NCBI RefSeq assembly: GCF_017161265.1
Contig: NZ_CP031393.1
Location: 248,001-312,000 of the forward strand
From: Treponema medium
GTDB lineage: Bacteria > Spirochaetota > Spirochaetia > Treponematales > Treponemataceae
Length of the DNA: 64,000 nt
Direction: 5' to 3'
Shown in pieces: positions 46,022-54,698 of the stretch. The first letter of the stretch is position 1. Each line of letters starts with the position of its first letter. Made by a program: the position numbers and the translations under genes. Under the pieces are notes generated by a model that saw nothing but the letters and a program-made list of their open reading frames with translations, searched no databases and had not been told where the DNA came from.

Positions 46022-46769
46022 GGTCAAGCACCTCCTGAGCGAGTTTTTCGTAGCTGCGGGCGCCGATACAGGAGGAATCATACTTGCAGATGGGCAACCC
46101 GTGGGAGGGAGCTTCGGAGAGGCGGACATTACGCGGGATAATCGTGCTGCATACGCGGTCTTTAAAATAAGCCGTAACCTGCTGCACAACTTCCTGCGCG
46201 AGCTTTGTGCGGGAATCGTACATCGTAAAAAAGATACCGCCGATTTTAAGACGAGGATTGATTTTTTCCTGTACTCTTTTAACGGTTTGTAAAAGAAGCG
46301 TTAAGCCCTCAAGCGCAAAATACTCACACTGCAACGGAATAAACACTTCATCCGCGGCGGCAAGCCCGTTCAGCGTTAAAATCCCCAATGACGGAGGGCA
46401 ATCAATTAAAATATATTCGTATTCTTCTTTAAGAAGCGCAAGATTGTTGCGAAGAAAAAATTCTCGAGATTGCTGATCAACCAATTCGATGGTCGCACCC
46501 GATAAATTGATATCGGCGGGGATTGCATACAAGTCCTTAACCGCCGTCGGTCTGACCGTTTTTTGGATAGGAATTTTTCCGGCAATCGCATCATAAATAC
46601 TCGGCTGTTTTTTGGAAATACCGACGCCCGACGACATATTTCCCTGCGGATCAAAGTCCACAAGCAGCGTTTTTCTTCCCGCCTGTGCAAAGTATGCGCC
46701 GATATTGACAGCTGAAGTAGTTTTCCCTACCCCGCCTTTTTGATTAACAAAAACGATACTTTTCCCCAT
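46014..46769 (-). CDS. parA: Chromosome-partitioning ATPase ParA (Soj)
   Basis: 251 residues from ATG 46769 (MGKSIVFVNQKGGVGKTTSAVNIG). The deviant Walker A KGGVGKTT, TLLVDFDPQGN and YILIDCPPSLGILTLN are present. It acts with ParB in origin segregation. No ribosome binding site precedes the ATG; a TATACT hexamer lies exactly 7 nt upstream, so the mRNA may be leaderless. An earlier TTG frame extension is possible but would include the promoter. Confidence 0.95.
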   Translation of the reverse strand: MGKSIVFVNQKGGVGKTTSAVNIGAYFAQAGRKTLLVDFDPQGNMSSGVGISKKQPSIYDAIAGKIPIQKTVRPTAVKDLYAIPADINLSGATIELVDQQSREFFLRNNLALLKEEYEYILIDCPPSLGILTLNGLAAADEVFIPLQCEYFALEGLTLLLQTVKRVQEKINPRLKIGGIFFTMYDSRTKLAQEVVQQVTAYFKDRVCSTIIPRNVRLSEAPSHGLPICKYDSSCIGARSYEKLAQEVLDRA

Positions 46770-46776
46770 ACGGGGC

Positions 46777-46782
46777 AGTATA
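46777..46782 (-). promoter_or_regulatory. Probable -10 element of parA (leaderless start)
   Basis: TATACT on the minus strand, followed by 7 nt and the parA ATG. A -35 match is poor (TTTTAT at 17 nt). The geometry is the same as at smpB and lon. Confidence 0.45.
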
Positions 46783-46805
46783 TCGCATTTTCCCAATAGA
46801 TAAAA

Positions 46806-46944
46806 GGGGATATCTAAAAACTCGGTTAGATTTTTAGATATCCCCGACGAGTTTTAATTTAAGTCTTTATATAATAATGACTTAAATTAAAACATCGCAA
46901 ATAAGATTAAGGAAAACCACTAAAAACTCAAGTTTTTAGTGGTT
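46806..46944. repeat. Three long perfect inverted repeats between parA and lon
   Basis: Stem 1: GGGGATATCTAAAAA (46806-46820) with 46831-46845. Stem 2: GTTTTAATTTAAGTC (46851-46865) with 46879-46893. Stem 3: AACCACTAAAAACT (46915-46928) with 46931-46944, loop of only 2 nt. All arms are perfect. They sit between two divergent, apparently leaderless genes. They may be bidirectional terminators, protein-binding sites or mobile palindromes. Confidence 0.75.
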
Positions 46945-46959
46945 CCCAAAAGGCATTTA

Positions 46960-46988
46960 TTGACTTTTCGCTGAATAATGACGATATT
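46960..46988 (+). promoter_or_regulatory. Probable lon promoter giving a leaderless mRNA
   Basis: TTGACT (46960-46965), a 17-nt spacer and GATATT (46983-46988), then 7 nt and ATG 46996. The ATG at 46978 would fall inside this promoter. Neither ATG has a ribosome binding site. Confidence 0.5.
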
Positions 46989-46995
46989 TAAAGCT

Positions 46996-49413
46996 ATGGA
47001 TTCAGATACTTCAAAGACTTTAGATACGCCGAACGCGGCGGATACGTCAACTCAAAAAGACGCAAAGGCGGTTATTCCAATCGAAGAACTTTTGCCTAAA
47101 AAAATCAATCTTATTCCGCTGAACGGTCGACCTATTTATCCGGGGATTTTTACCCCGCTTTTGATAAACGATGCCGACGATATCCGCTCTGTCGAAGAAG
47201 CTTATAGTAGCACCGGTTTTATCGGTCTTTCGCTGTTAAAAAACGAGACGGAAGAGCCGGGAGCCTCCGATGTGTATCAAATCGGAGCCGCTGCGCGGAT
47301 TATCAAAAAAATCAACTTGCCTGACGGCGGTATCAATATTCTTATTTCAACCCTAAAGCGGTTCAAAATCCGCAAAGTTGTCAATGAGAAAAAACCGATT
47401 GTCGTAGCGGTTCAGTACCTTGAAGATGAAGAAGAGAATACGGTTGAGGTAAAGGCGATGCTCCGCGGACTGATCGGAGAGATGAAAGAACTTTCCGAAA
47501 ACAATCCGCTTTTTACGGAAGAGATGCGGCTCAACATCGTCAATATCGACCATCCGGGAAAGATTGCGGACTTTACTGCCAGCATTTTGAATATTCCGAA
47601 AGAGGAGCAGCAAAAAATACTGGAAACTATCAACGTCCGTGAACGGATGGAAAAAGTTTTTGTTCATATCAAAAAAGAAAAAGAGCTGCTCGATGTCCAG
47701 CGGAAGATTCAGGCCGATTTGAATACGCGGATTGAAAAAAATCAGCGCGAATACTTTCTGCATGAAGAACTTAAAAGCATCAAAAAAGAGCTGGGCTTGA
47801 GCTCCGATCCGAAGGATGCCGATGAAGAGAAATTCCGCAAGCTGATCGACTCGTTCCATTTTGAAGGTGAAGTAAAAGAGACGATAGAAGCCGAGTTTGA
47901 AAAATTCAAGTTCCTCGAACCGAATTCGCCTGAGTACATTGTCGGACGGAATTATCTTGAAACCGCGCTGACGCTCCCATGGAATCCTCCCGAACCGGAA
48001 GCGTATAATATAGAAGAAGCGAAAAAAGTTTTGGACGCGGATCATTACGGGCTGGAGGATGTAAAGAAGCGGATTATCGAATACCTTGCAGTACGGAAAC
48101 TGAAAAACGATACGAAAGGCTCGATTGTTTTATTGGTTGGGCCGCCCGGTGTCGGTAAAACGAGTGTCGGCAAGTCGATTGCCCGTGCGATGAATAAACC
48201 GTTTTTCCGGTTCTCGGTGGGCGGTATGCGGGATGAGGCTGAAATTAAAGGACACCGCAGAACGTACATCGGTGCGATGCCCGGCAAAATTTTGCAGGGA
48301 TTAAAAATCGTGAAAACAAAGGCGCCGGTCTTTATGATTGACGAGATCGATAAGATGGGGCAAAGCTATCAGGGCGACCCTTCCAGCGCTTTGCTTGAAG
48401 TGCTCGACCCCGAACAGAATGTCTCGTTCCGCGACCACTACCTCGATCTGCCGTTTGACCTGTCGCATATCGTATTTATCCTGACGGCGAACACTCTTGA
48501 CGGTATTCCGCGCCCGCTACTCGACCGCGCCGAAGTTATTCAACTCGCGGGTTATATCGATTCTGAAAAAGTAGAAATCGCAAAAAACTACCTGTTGCCG
48601 AAAAGTCTTGAGAAAAACGGCTTAAAGAAAGCGCAGGTGAAATATTCCAAGCAGATACTGCTGCATATTGCGAACGGCTATGCGCGGGAGGCGGGAGTAC
48701 GCAACTTTGAAAAGAACCTCGATAAGCTCCACCGGAAAATCGCCGTTGAACTGGTTACCGGCGAGCGCGGCGAAAAAGATGTGTTTGCGCCCGATGCTGC
48801 CGAAATCGAAAAGATGCTCGGCAAACCCATTTTCCGCGATGATGATATCAAATACGCGAAAGTTCCCGGCACGGCAATCGGGCTTGCATGGACGAGTATG
48901 GGCGGCGATACGCTGCTGATAGAAGCCTTATCGAATAAGGGCAAGGGGCAGTTCCGCCTGACCGGTCAGATGGGCAATGTGATGAAGGAGTCCGCCTCGA
49001 TTGCATGGACATGGGTGCGCCACTTTGCCGACGCACATGGCATTGCAAGCGTTAAGTGGTTTGAAAGCCACGTTATCCACCTGCACATTCCGGAAGGCGC
49101 AACACCCAAAGACGGTCCCTCCGCCGGCATCACGATGACTGTTGCGCTGCTTTCGCTGTTGTCCGGTAAGGTCATTAAACCGAAACTCGCCATGACCGGC
49201 GAACTCTCTCTGACCGGTCAGGTACTCCCGATCGGCGGCTTAAAAGAAAAAACCATCGCCGCCCGCCGCAACGGCATCAAGGAGATTATCATCCCCGCCG
49301 CGAATATCCGCGACCTCGAAAAAATTCCCGAGCACGTAAAGAAAGGCATTCAGTTCCACCCCGTTACTAGGATGGAGGAGGTTATACAATGTGCCTTCCC
49401 CCACACCTTTTGA
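46996..49413 (+). CDS. lon: ATP-dependent protease Lon
   Basis: Degrades misfolded and regulatory proteins. 805 residues if started at ATG 46996; ATG 46978 adds six residues. N-terminal substrate domain (LLPKKINLIPLNGRPIYPGIFTPLLI), central coiled coil, AAA+ module with GPPGVGKTSVGKSIA and MIDEIDKMG, and a C-terminal protease domain with the Ser-Lys dyad in PKDGPSAGIT and GGLKEKTIAARR. The start choice depends on the promoter call. The stop codon lies inside the left arm of a long inverted repeat that begins the following hairpin mosaic. Confidence 0.95.
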   Translation: MDSDTSKTLDTPNAADTSTQKDAKAVIPIEELLPKKINLIPLNGRPIYPGIFTPLLINDADDIRSVEEAYSSTGFIGLSLLKNETEEPGASDVYQIGAAARIIKKINLPDGGINILISTLKRFKIRKVVNEKKPIVVAVQYLEDEEENTVEVKAMLRGLIGEMKELSENNPLFTEEMRLNIVNIDHPGKIADFTASILNIPKEEQQKILETINVRERMEKVFVHIKKEKELLDVQRKIQADLNTRIEKNQREYFLHEELKSIKKELGLSSDPKDADEEKFRKLIDSFHFEGEVKETIEAEFEKFKFLEPNSPEYIVGRNYLETALTLPWNPPEPEAYNIEEAKKVLDADHYGLEDVKKRIIEYLAVRKLKNDTKGSIVLLVGPPGVGKTSVGKSIARAMNKPFFRFSVGGMRDEAEIKGHRRTYIGAMPGKILQGLKIVKTKAPVFMIDEIDKMGQSYQGDPSSALLEVLDPEQNVSFRDHYLDLPFDLSHIVFILTANTLDGIPRPLLDRAEVIQLAGYIDSEKVEIAKNYLLPKSLEKNGLKKAQVKYSKQILLHIANGYAREAGVRNFEKNLDKLHRKIAVELVTGERGEKDVFAPDAAEIEKMLGKPIFRDDDIKYAKVPGTAIGLAWTSMGGDTLLIEALSNKGKGQFRLTGQMGNVMKESASIAWTWVRHFADAHGIASVKWFESHVIHLHIPEGATPKDGPSAGITMTVALLSLLSGKVIKPKLAMTGELSLTGQVLPIGGLKEKTIAARRNGIKEIIIPAANIRDLEKIPEHVKKGIQFHPVTRMEEVIQCAFPHTF

Positions 49414-50000
49414 AATAGACGGCACATCTACTTCGTTGCTGCGCACAAATTAATCCTCAACGTATCAAAGATACGCCTGCGGTTAATTTGTGCTTGCGCC
49501 TCGTATCTGCGCCGTCTATTTCAAAAGGCTTACGGCAGGTGCATCTGCGGTGTCGCTTAACAAAAACAGTCCTCGATGTTTCAGAAGCTGCACGGATGCC
49601 GCTGGTTCCAAGCAGTAAAGTGTTTGCGGGTGTTTTTTGTGCGCTCCTAGCATTGCAGAACGGACAAGGATGTCCGTGGTTATAAGCAGTAGCGAGATTT
49701 GTGTTGTACACAAATCTCGTCGTTAAGCAGTTGTACACGGATGTACAACTGCTTAGCAGTCTATTTCAAAAGGCTTACGGAAAAGTTATAACCGAATGCG
49801 GCTTCTGAAAATGCTCAACGTATCAGAACGCCCAAGGACGGGCGTGGTTCCAAGCAGAAGCAATGTTTTTGCGTAGCAAAAATTCGCGTTCAAAAATAGA
49901 CAAGGAGGTCAATTTTTGAACTTGCCACGGATGGCGGTGGCATAAATCAGAAACAAGTTTTGGAACCAAACTCGTCCTCTACCGATATACAAGGATGCAG
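49406..50000 (+). repeat. Hairpin array B downstream of lon (GGA-loop mosaic)
   Basis: Starts with 18-bp arms overlapping the lon stop (49406-49423 with 49512-49529) enclosing TTAATTTG-type and CGTATC/GATACG stems. Then on the plus strand come GGA-loop hairpins: 49660-49677 (loop AGGA), 49724-49755 (14-bp arms, CGGA), 49828-49845 (AAGGAC), 49888-49921 (AAGGAG), 49924-49935 (CGGA), weaker 49590-49599 (CGGA), and ATACAAGGATGC at 49986-49997. Non-GGA hairpins: 49693-49704/49708-49719 and TTTTTGC/GCAAAAA at 49865-49881. Constant words TCAGAA, TGGTTCCAAGCAG and CTATTTCAAAAGGCTTACGG link the units. No gene is seen. Confidence 0.8.
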
Positions 50001-50007
50001 GGAGATA

Positions 50008-50832
50008 TTACACAAAGAATTCCGAAGCCGCCGGGCGCGTATAGTTTTGTTCCAGCATAGCTTTATGCGACAGGAACAGCGGGTCGTCGAATGATTTTGC
50101 TTTTGTGTGGCAATGAACAATACAGGCCTGACACTTTATGCAGATGCCGGGGACTAACGAAACATCGTTTTTGTCGATGGAACCCATCGGGCATACGGCC
50201 GCGCAAACGCCGCAGTTGTCGCATTTTGCCTTATCGGTAACCGGTTTTGCCTTTAAAAAATTGACCGGCTTTCCGTCGATTCCGAGCGGCACATAGTAGG
50301 CGGAGAGTTCTTCGTTTCTTTTTATCGAGGCATTGGAGAGAGGCCTCCCTGATTGTTGAAGTTTTTTAAAAATGGTATCGGCAAAAGCAGTTATACGCTC
50401 CTCATCGGCAGCATCCGGCCGTCCAATGCCTACCTCGGCAAACGCATGCTTGCACACTACCGCACCGGCGCCGATTACCGAAAAATTATTCTTTTCCAAC
50501 TCCATGTGAAGCTCGCTCAAAGAATTGTCAAAACTGCGGTTTCCGAAGGTAACCACCGCTATTGTGCGTGTTTGATTCCCTTTAAACAGGGTTTGCACAA
50601 AGGGCAATACCTTATTCGGAATGCGCCCCGCATACGTCGGCACACCGAAGATAACCAAATCTTCAGACGAATACGTTCTGGTGTCGATATGGGCAGCAGG
50701 CAGCGTAAAGTCATCAACTTCAACTGGCGCGGAAAGTTTTTGTGAAAACTGCGCGGACAGCTGTTCAACTACCCGCTTGGTATTGCCGGTAGGGCTAAAA
50801 AAAACCGCTTTTATATTTTTAATTGGTTGCAT
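50008..50832 (-). CDS. EFR1-type flavodoxin/ferredoxin protein
   Basis: 274 residues: an N-terminal flavodoxin-like domain with the FMN-phosphate loop FFSPTGNTKRVVE (about 11-23) and VIFGVPTYAGRIPNKVLPF, then a C-terminal ferredoxin domain with two 4Fe-4S sets, CDNCGVCAAVCPMG and CIKCQACIVHC. This matches the EFR1 family of fused flavodoxin-ferredoxin electron carriers in anaerobes. Redox partner unknown. It is a single gene on the minus strand, ending where hairpin array B ends. Confidence 0.88.
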   Translation of the reverse strand: MQPIKNIKAVFFSPTGNTKRVVEQLSAQFSQKLSAPVEVDDFTLPAAHIDTRTYSSEDLVIFGVPTYAGRIPNKVLPFVQTLFKGNQTRTIAVVTFGNRSFDNSLSELHMELEKNNFSVIGAGAVVCKHAFAEVGIGRPDAADEERITAFADTIFKKLQQSGRPLSNASIKRNEELSAYYVPLGIDGKPVNFLKAKPVTDKAKCDNCGVCAAVCPMGSIDKNDVSLVPGICIKCQACIVHCHTKAKSFDDPLFLSHKAMLEQNYTRPAASEFFV

Positions 50833-50981
50833 ACTCTTTATCCTTTTTTGAAAAATTGCGTAAAGTTTTTAGCAATCATCCCCCGGCGCAGAGCATCGGA
50901 GAATGAACCCCTCCGCATGCATAACGCTTCATGCAGCGGGAGTACGTCCTATCGAGAAAACTCGCTCTTCATATACCTCTA

Positions 50982-52265
50982 TCAGTTTTCAGGCTCCAGT
51001 TCAATACGAGAACCGTCATGGGAATATTTATATGCTTTTCCGGTTGCATGTTCAAGCATATAAATTTGAGGGGGAGTTTTAAAATGCCATGTAAGGGTTG
51101 CTTCATCCTGCTCATACACATCCCTGCAAAACCATGTTTTTCCATCTCTCGTTGTCTGGTATAGTTGGTTTCCACGAGCCAATCGGATACGCTTCAGTTG
51201 CCCGCCGCCCTCTATTGGATAAGCTCCTATTTCAAGCCCGGTAAAAGATGCCTCACCCGGAACATCACACAGTATTCTACCTGTAATAAAAATATTCGTA
51301 TCATTTTCAACCACATTAAATATTGAACGTGCATCAGGTTTACTGTAAATAATATGTGTATATTCAAGTTTTAGCGGATTCAAACTATGTACCTTGTATA
51401 ACAGCCGATGACATGTTTCACCACCTACTACATTTACCTTGCAATAGACATTTTTTGCATCGGCATACTGATTCGTCAATTCAAGCGATGTTATAAACTC
51501 TTCCGGAACAGGTGCTATCTTGTTATCACTAAAGAAACCGGTGGGGAAAACAGCATGGTACGGTATTTCTTGTACATATTCCCCATTGTCTGCACTGAGA
51601 TTCACAAGCCAGTACACTCCTTTATTTTCCTTAGCGGGATAAAGGTCTTTATGTGAATCTGCTAATAACTGATATTTGCCCTCTCTGTAATGCATTCGGT
51701 TCACACCAGTTATCTCAATATCTTCTGTGGTAATATTACACTTTTTTACGATTGTTCCGCTTTGGTCAAGACGGCGAATTGCACACCCAATACCCCGGGC
51801 GCTATACGTTGCAATCCATAACGCTCCTTTTCCTCCTTCGGTATCATTAAAAGCAATAACTGTTTCGGGATGGCAATCAAGATCGATAAAAGACATTTTT
51901 CCGCTGGCAGGATCAAGACGGGCAATATGATTACCGATAGTGGCTGAACAAATCCAAATACTACCGTGAAACTCTGCAATACCGGTAATCCATAAATCCG
52001 CATAGAACTTTTTTTTATCGTCTTTCACAAATAATTCATACACCTTTATCAGTTTTCCGCTCGCGCTGTCCCACACCTGTACCTGCGGTAAGTAATTACT
52101 TGCAGAAAGGATATACGAATCTTTCCATTCAAGAGGGCCGTAATCTATCTTTGTAAAAATCTTTTCATAATCTTCGGGCCCTGCCATCCTGTACATGGGA
52201 CATGAAAGCAAGACGGCAGTAAGACAAACTATGCATAATGCAAAAGTTATTGTCTTTTGTTTCAT
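50982..52265 (-). CDS. Lipoprotein with beta-propeller-like repeats
   Basis: 427 residues, lipobox AVLLSC (Cys near residue 22). The mature part has repeated segments such as VQVWDSASGKLIKVYEL, IARLDPASGKMSFIDLD and YMLEHATGKAYKYSHDGSR with a D-x-A-S-G-K turn, suggesting a YVTN/WD-like propeller. No specific family recognised. A consensus promoter and GAGGGAG ribosome binding site lie directly upstream. It stands alone between the EFR1-type gene and the CoA-transferase gene. Ligand or partner unknown. Confidence 0.65.
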   Translation of the reverse strand: MKQKTITFALCIVCLTAVLLSCPMYRMAGPEDYEKIFTKIDYGPLEWKDSYILSASNYLPQVQVWDSASGKLIKVYELFVKDDKKKFYADLWITGIAEFHGSIWICSATIGNHIARLDPASGKMSFIDLDCHPETVIAFNDTEGGKGALWIATYSARGIGCAIRRLDQSGTIVKKCNITTEDIEITGVNRMHYREGKYQLLADSHKDLYPAKENKGVYWLVNLSADNGEYVQEIPYHAVFPTGFFSDNKIAPVPEEFITSLELTNQYADAKNVYCKVNVVGGETCHRLLYKVHSLNPLKLEYTHIIYSKPDARSIFNVVENDTNIFITGRILCDVPGEASFTGLEIGAYPIEGGGQLKRIRLARGNQLYQTTRDGKTWFCRDVYEQDEATLTWHFKTPPQIYMLEHATGKAYKYSHDGSRIELEPEN

Positions 52266-52290
52266 CGCTCCCTCACTTCAATCAAAATAT

Positions 52291-52319
52291 ATTCTAACAC
52301 TCCCATATTCTACTGTCAA
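52291..52319 (-). promoter_or_regulatory. Promoter of the propeller-like lipoprotein gene
   Basis: On the minus strand a perfect TTGACA (52314-52319), a 17-nt spacer and TAGAAT (52291-52296). The remaining gap to 52532 shows no gene. Confidence 0.7.
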
Positions 52320-52532
52320 TCTTACGCATAAATACAGGAGGATTCCGCATTATAAGGGCTGTAAGAGAATCTATAGAGGCAATCTTCCCGTGTTTATAAT
52401 GCAGCATATCCCTGAGAGCGACAGCCTTAAAGACCGTTGTCTCGTTGCCCTGCCTTAAAGACGGTATATAAGGCTGTTGAAAGATGGAAGTTCGAAAGTG
52501 TCCTACCGTTTATTCGTGCGGAGGGTTTAATA

Positions 52533-52552
52533 CCCCGACGCTCGCGTCAGGG
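52533..52552 (-). terminator. Hairpin overlapping the CoA-transferase stop codon
   Basis: CCCTGACGC and GCGTCGGGG arms (minus strand) form a GC-rich stem that includes the TGA stop at 52547-52549. There is no strong T tract. Confidence 0.5.
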
Positions 52553-53893
52553 TTGTTGATTGGAGCGCTTCCAGATATGGAGCTTTTCCGCTTCGGCAAT
52601 GAGCGAATCTCTAAAATCGGGATGTGCGACCGAAATTAAGGCTTCTGCCCGCTGCCATGTCGATAAGCCCTTTAAGTTGACCTTTCCGTATTCGGTAACG
52701 AACCAATGGACATTGGTTCTTGTGTCCGTAACAACGGAACCCGGCGCAAGCGTCGGCCGGATACGGGAGGTAAGCGCCCCTGTTTTATCCTTAAAGGTGG
52801 AAGAACAGCAAATAAAGCTTTTTCCGCCATTGGATAGATAGGCGCCCAACACGAAGTCAAGCTGTCCGCCCGCTCCTGAAATATGTTTGGTTCCCGATGT
52901 TTCGGCATTCACTTGACCGAACAGGTCGATATCCACAGCATTGTTGATGGACATAAAGTTATCGATTTGCGCAATCACCCGCGCGTCGTTCGTGTAAGAG
53001 ACGGGAGCCGCCATACATGCGGGATTGTTATGTACATAGTCATAGAGCTTTTTTGTCCCAGCGGCAAATGCGAATACCTGTCTCCCCGTATCGATTGCTT
53101 TCTTTGCGCCGGTGATTTTTCCTGCTTTGGCAATATCGACAAAGGCATCGACATACATTTCCGTGTGTACGCCGAGATCTTTTAAATCGGACTTTGCAAT
53201 CATCGCGCCGAGCGTATTAGGCATACCGCCGATACCGAGCTGCAAACAGGCTCCGTCTGGAATTTCTTCGATGATGAGCTTTGCGACAGCCTTATCCACT
53301 TCGGTCGGTTCTCCCTTATCAACAAGTGCGTCTATCGGCGGATTACCGCCTTCGATGATCATATCAACATCGGAAATGTGAATCTTATCATCCATACCGT
53401 TTATGCAGTTCGGCATATTGGTATTGACTTCTACAATGACGATATCTGCACAATCCGTAACCGCTTTGAGGTGAGAAGCATTCAATCCGAAATTGAAAAA
53501 ACCGTCCTTATCCATCGGCGCCGTTTGGAAAACCGATACGTTAAGGCGCTTAATGTTTTCGTAATACCAACGCGGCAATTCAGAATAGCGGAGCGGTGCA
53601 TAATAGCCGAAACCTGCGGCAATGGTTTTACGTCCATAGCCTGACATGTGCCAAGAATTCCACGTAAGATGAGCCGCAGGATCTTTTATTTTAAAGACTT
53701 CAAGTTCCCGCAGCACCACACCGCCTCGGATATTGACGTCTTCAAGCTCCGGCAGCCGCGCTGCCAATGCCTTGTCGAATGCGACAGGGGTATTATTCCC
53801 CCATCCGAAGTCTAGCCAGTCTCCCGACTTGACTACCTGTGCGGCCTTTTCCGCTGAGGTCAGTTTTTGTTTGTATAACGAACTATAATCCAT
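52547..53893 (-). CDS. Acetyl-CoA hydrolase/transferase family CoA-transferase (butyryl-CoA:acetate type)
   Basis: 448 residues of the class I CoA-transferase family. The signature region [44 protein letters not shown] holds the expected catalytic Glu (NAE) and the glycine-rich GAGGQ loop, closest by eye to butyryl-CoA:acetate CoA-transferases. It would exchange CoA between butyryl-CoA and acetate, the last step of butyrate formation. It is in one minus-strand set with hbd and crt, 8 bp after crt. 4-hydroxybutyrate CoA-transferase is an alternative. Confidence 0.82.
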   Translation of the reverse strand: MDYSSLYKQKLTSAEKAAQVVKSGDWLDFGWGNNTPVAFDKALAARLPELEDVNIRGGVVLRELEVFKIKDPAAHLTWNSWHMSGYGRKTIAAGFGYYAPLRYSELPRWYYENIKRLNVSVFQTAPMDKDGFFNFGLNASHLKAVTDCADIVIVEVNTNMPNCINGMDDKIHISDVDMIIEGGNPPIDALVDKGEPTEVDKAVAKLIIEEIPDGACLQLGIGGMPNTLGAMIAKSDLKDLGVHTEMYVDAFVDIAKAGKITGAKKAIDTGRQVFAFAAGTKKLYDYVHNNPACMAAPVSYTNDARVIAQIDNFMSINNAVDIDLFGQVNAETSGTKHISGAGGQLDFVLGAYLSNGGKSFICCSSTFKDKTGALTSRIRPTLAPGSVVTDTRTNVHWFVTEYGKVNLKGLSTWQRAEALISVAHPDFRDSLIAEAEKLHIWKRSNQQP

Positions 53894-53901
53894 GACTATT
53901 C

Positions 53902-54681
53902 CTAACGATTATTGAATTTTTCAATTTTTTCTTTTTTGACAAAAGCATCCATAGCCATTTTTTGATCTTCCGTTGCAAAACATTGCGCAAATTCTTCCGT
54001 TTCAACAGCAACTGCTTTGTCGATACTTACCTGCAAACCTCTGTTGATAGCTTCTTTTGCCTTTTTAACAGCGAAGGGGGCTTTTTGGCAAATGAGTTGC
54101 GCCATAGCAACGGTTTCCGCCATTAAATTCTCCGGTTTTGTTACCTTATTGACGAGACCGATCGTGAATGCTTCTTCCGCTTTTACAGTACGGCCGGTAT
54201 ATATGAGTTCTTTTGCGCGTCCGGCGCCAACAAGCCGTGCCAGCCGCTGCGTCCCACCGAATCCCGGCGTAATACCCAAACCGGTTTCAGGCTGTGCAAA
54301 GCGGGCGGTTTCCGAAGCGATACGGATATCACACGCCATCGCAAGCTCGCAGCCGCCGCCCAACGCGAAACCGTTCACCGCGGCAATGACCGGGCAATGG
54401 AAGTTTTCTATACGGAAAAATATGTTGTCCGCAAACTGTGCATACTGAGTCGCTTGCTGTGCATCCATACTCTTCATCTCAGCAATGTCAGCGCCTGCTA
54501 CAAAGCTTTTTTCACCGGCACCGGTAAGAATCACCGCGTAAATATTTTGTACTTTTTCAACCTCATCCAACGCCTGATTAAGATCGGTCAAAACCTCTGT
54601 GCTGAGCGCATTTAAAACTTGCGGTTTATTAATGGTTATCGTTGCAATATGTCCATCGATATGAAACAGTACCGTATTCAT
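53902..54681 (-). CDS. crt: Enoyl-CoA hydratase / 3-hydroxybutyryl-CoA dehydratase
   Basis: 259-residue crotonase. The oxyanion-hole segment [17 protein letters not shown], the first catalytic Glu in [17 protein letters not shown] and the second Glu in [25 protein letters not shown] are all present. In this context it would dehydrate 3-hydroxybutyryl-CoA to crotonyl-CoA. It lies between hbd (17 bp upstream) and the CoA-transferase gene. Confidence 0.93.
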   Translation of the reverse strand: MNTVLFHIDGHIATITINKPQVLNALSTEVLTDLNQALDEVEKVQNIYAVILTGAGEKSFVAGADIAEMKSMDAQQATQYAQFADNIFFRIENFHCPVIAAVNGFALGGGCELAMACDIRIASETARFAQPETGLGITPGFGGTQRLARLVGAGRAKELIYTGRTVKAEEAFTIGLVNKVTKPENLMAETVAMAQLICQKAPFAVKKAKEAINRGLQVSIDKAVAVETEEFAQCFATEDQKMAMDAFVKKEKIEKFNNR

Positions 54682-54698
54682 CTGTCACACCTCCGCTT

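Noticed and set aside
45014-46998. Chromosomal replication origin beside parA/parB
   Set aside because: No dnaA, dnaN, gyrase or rRNA-maturation genes, no clustered DnaA boxes and no parS consensus were found in the window.
47353-48045. A 230-codon frame antisense to lon
   Set aside because: It is a composition shadow of a strongly conserved gene and has no features of its own.
49457-49738. Small open frames on both strands inside hairpin array B
   Set aside because: They are made of repeat words and inverted arms, with no recognisable protein features or ribosome binding sites.
49414-50007. CRISPR array
   Set aside because: There is no fixed direct repeat with regular spacing. The recurring parts are short constant words and hairpins of varied length, and no cas genes are near.
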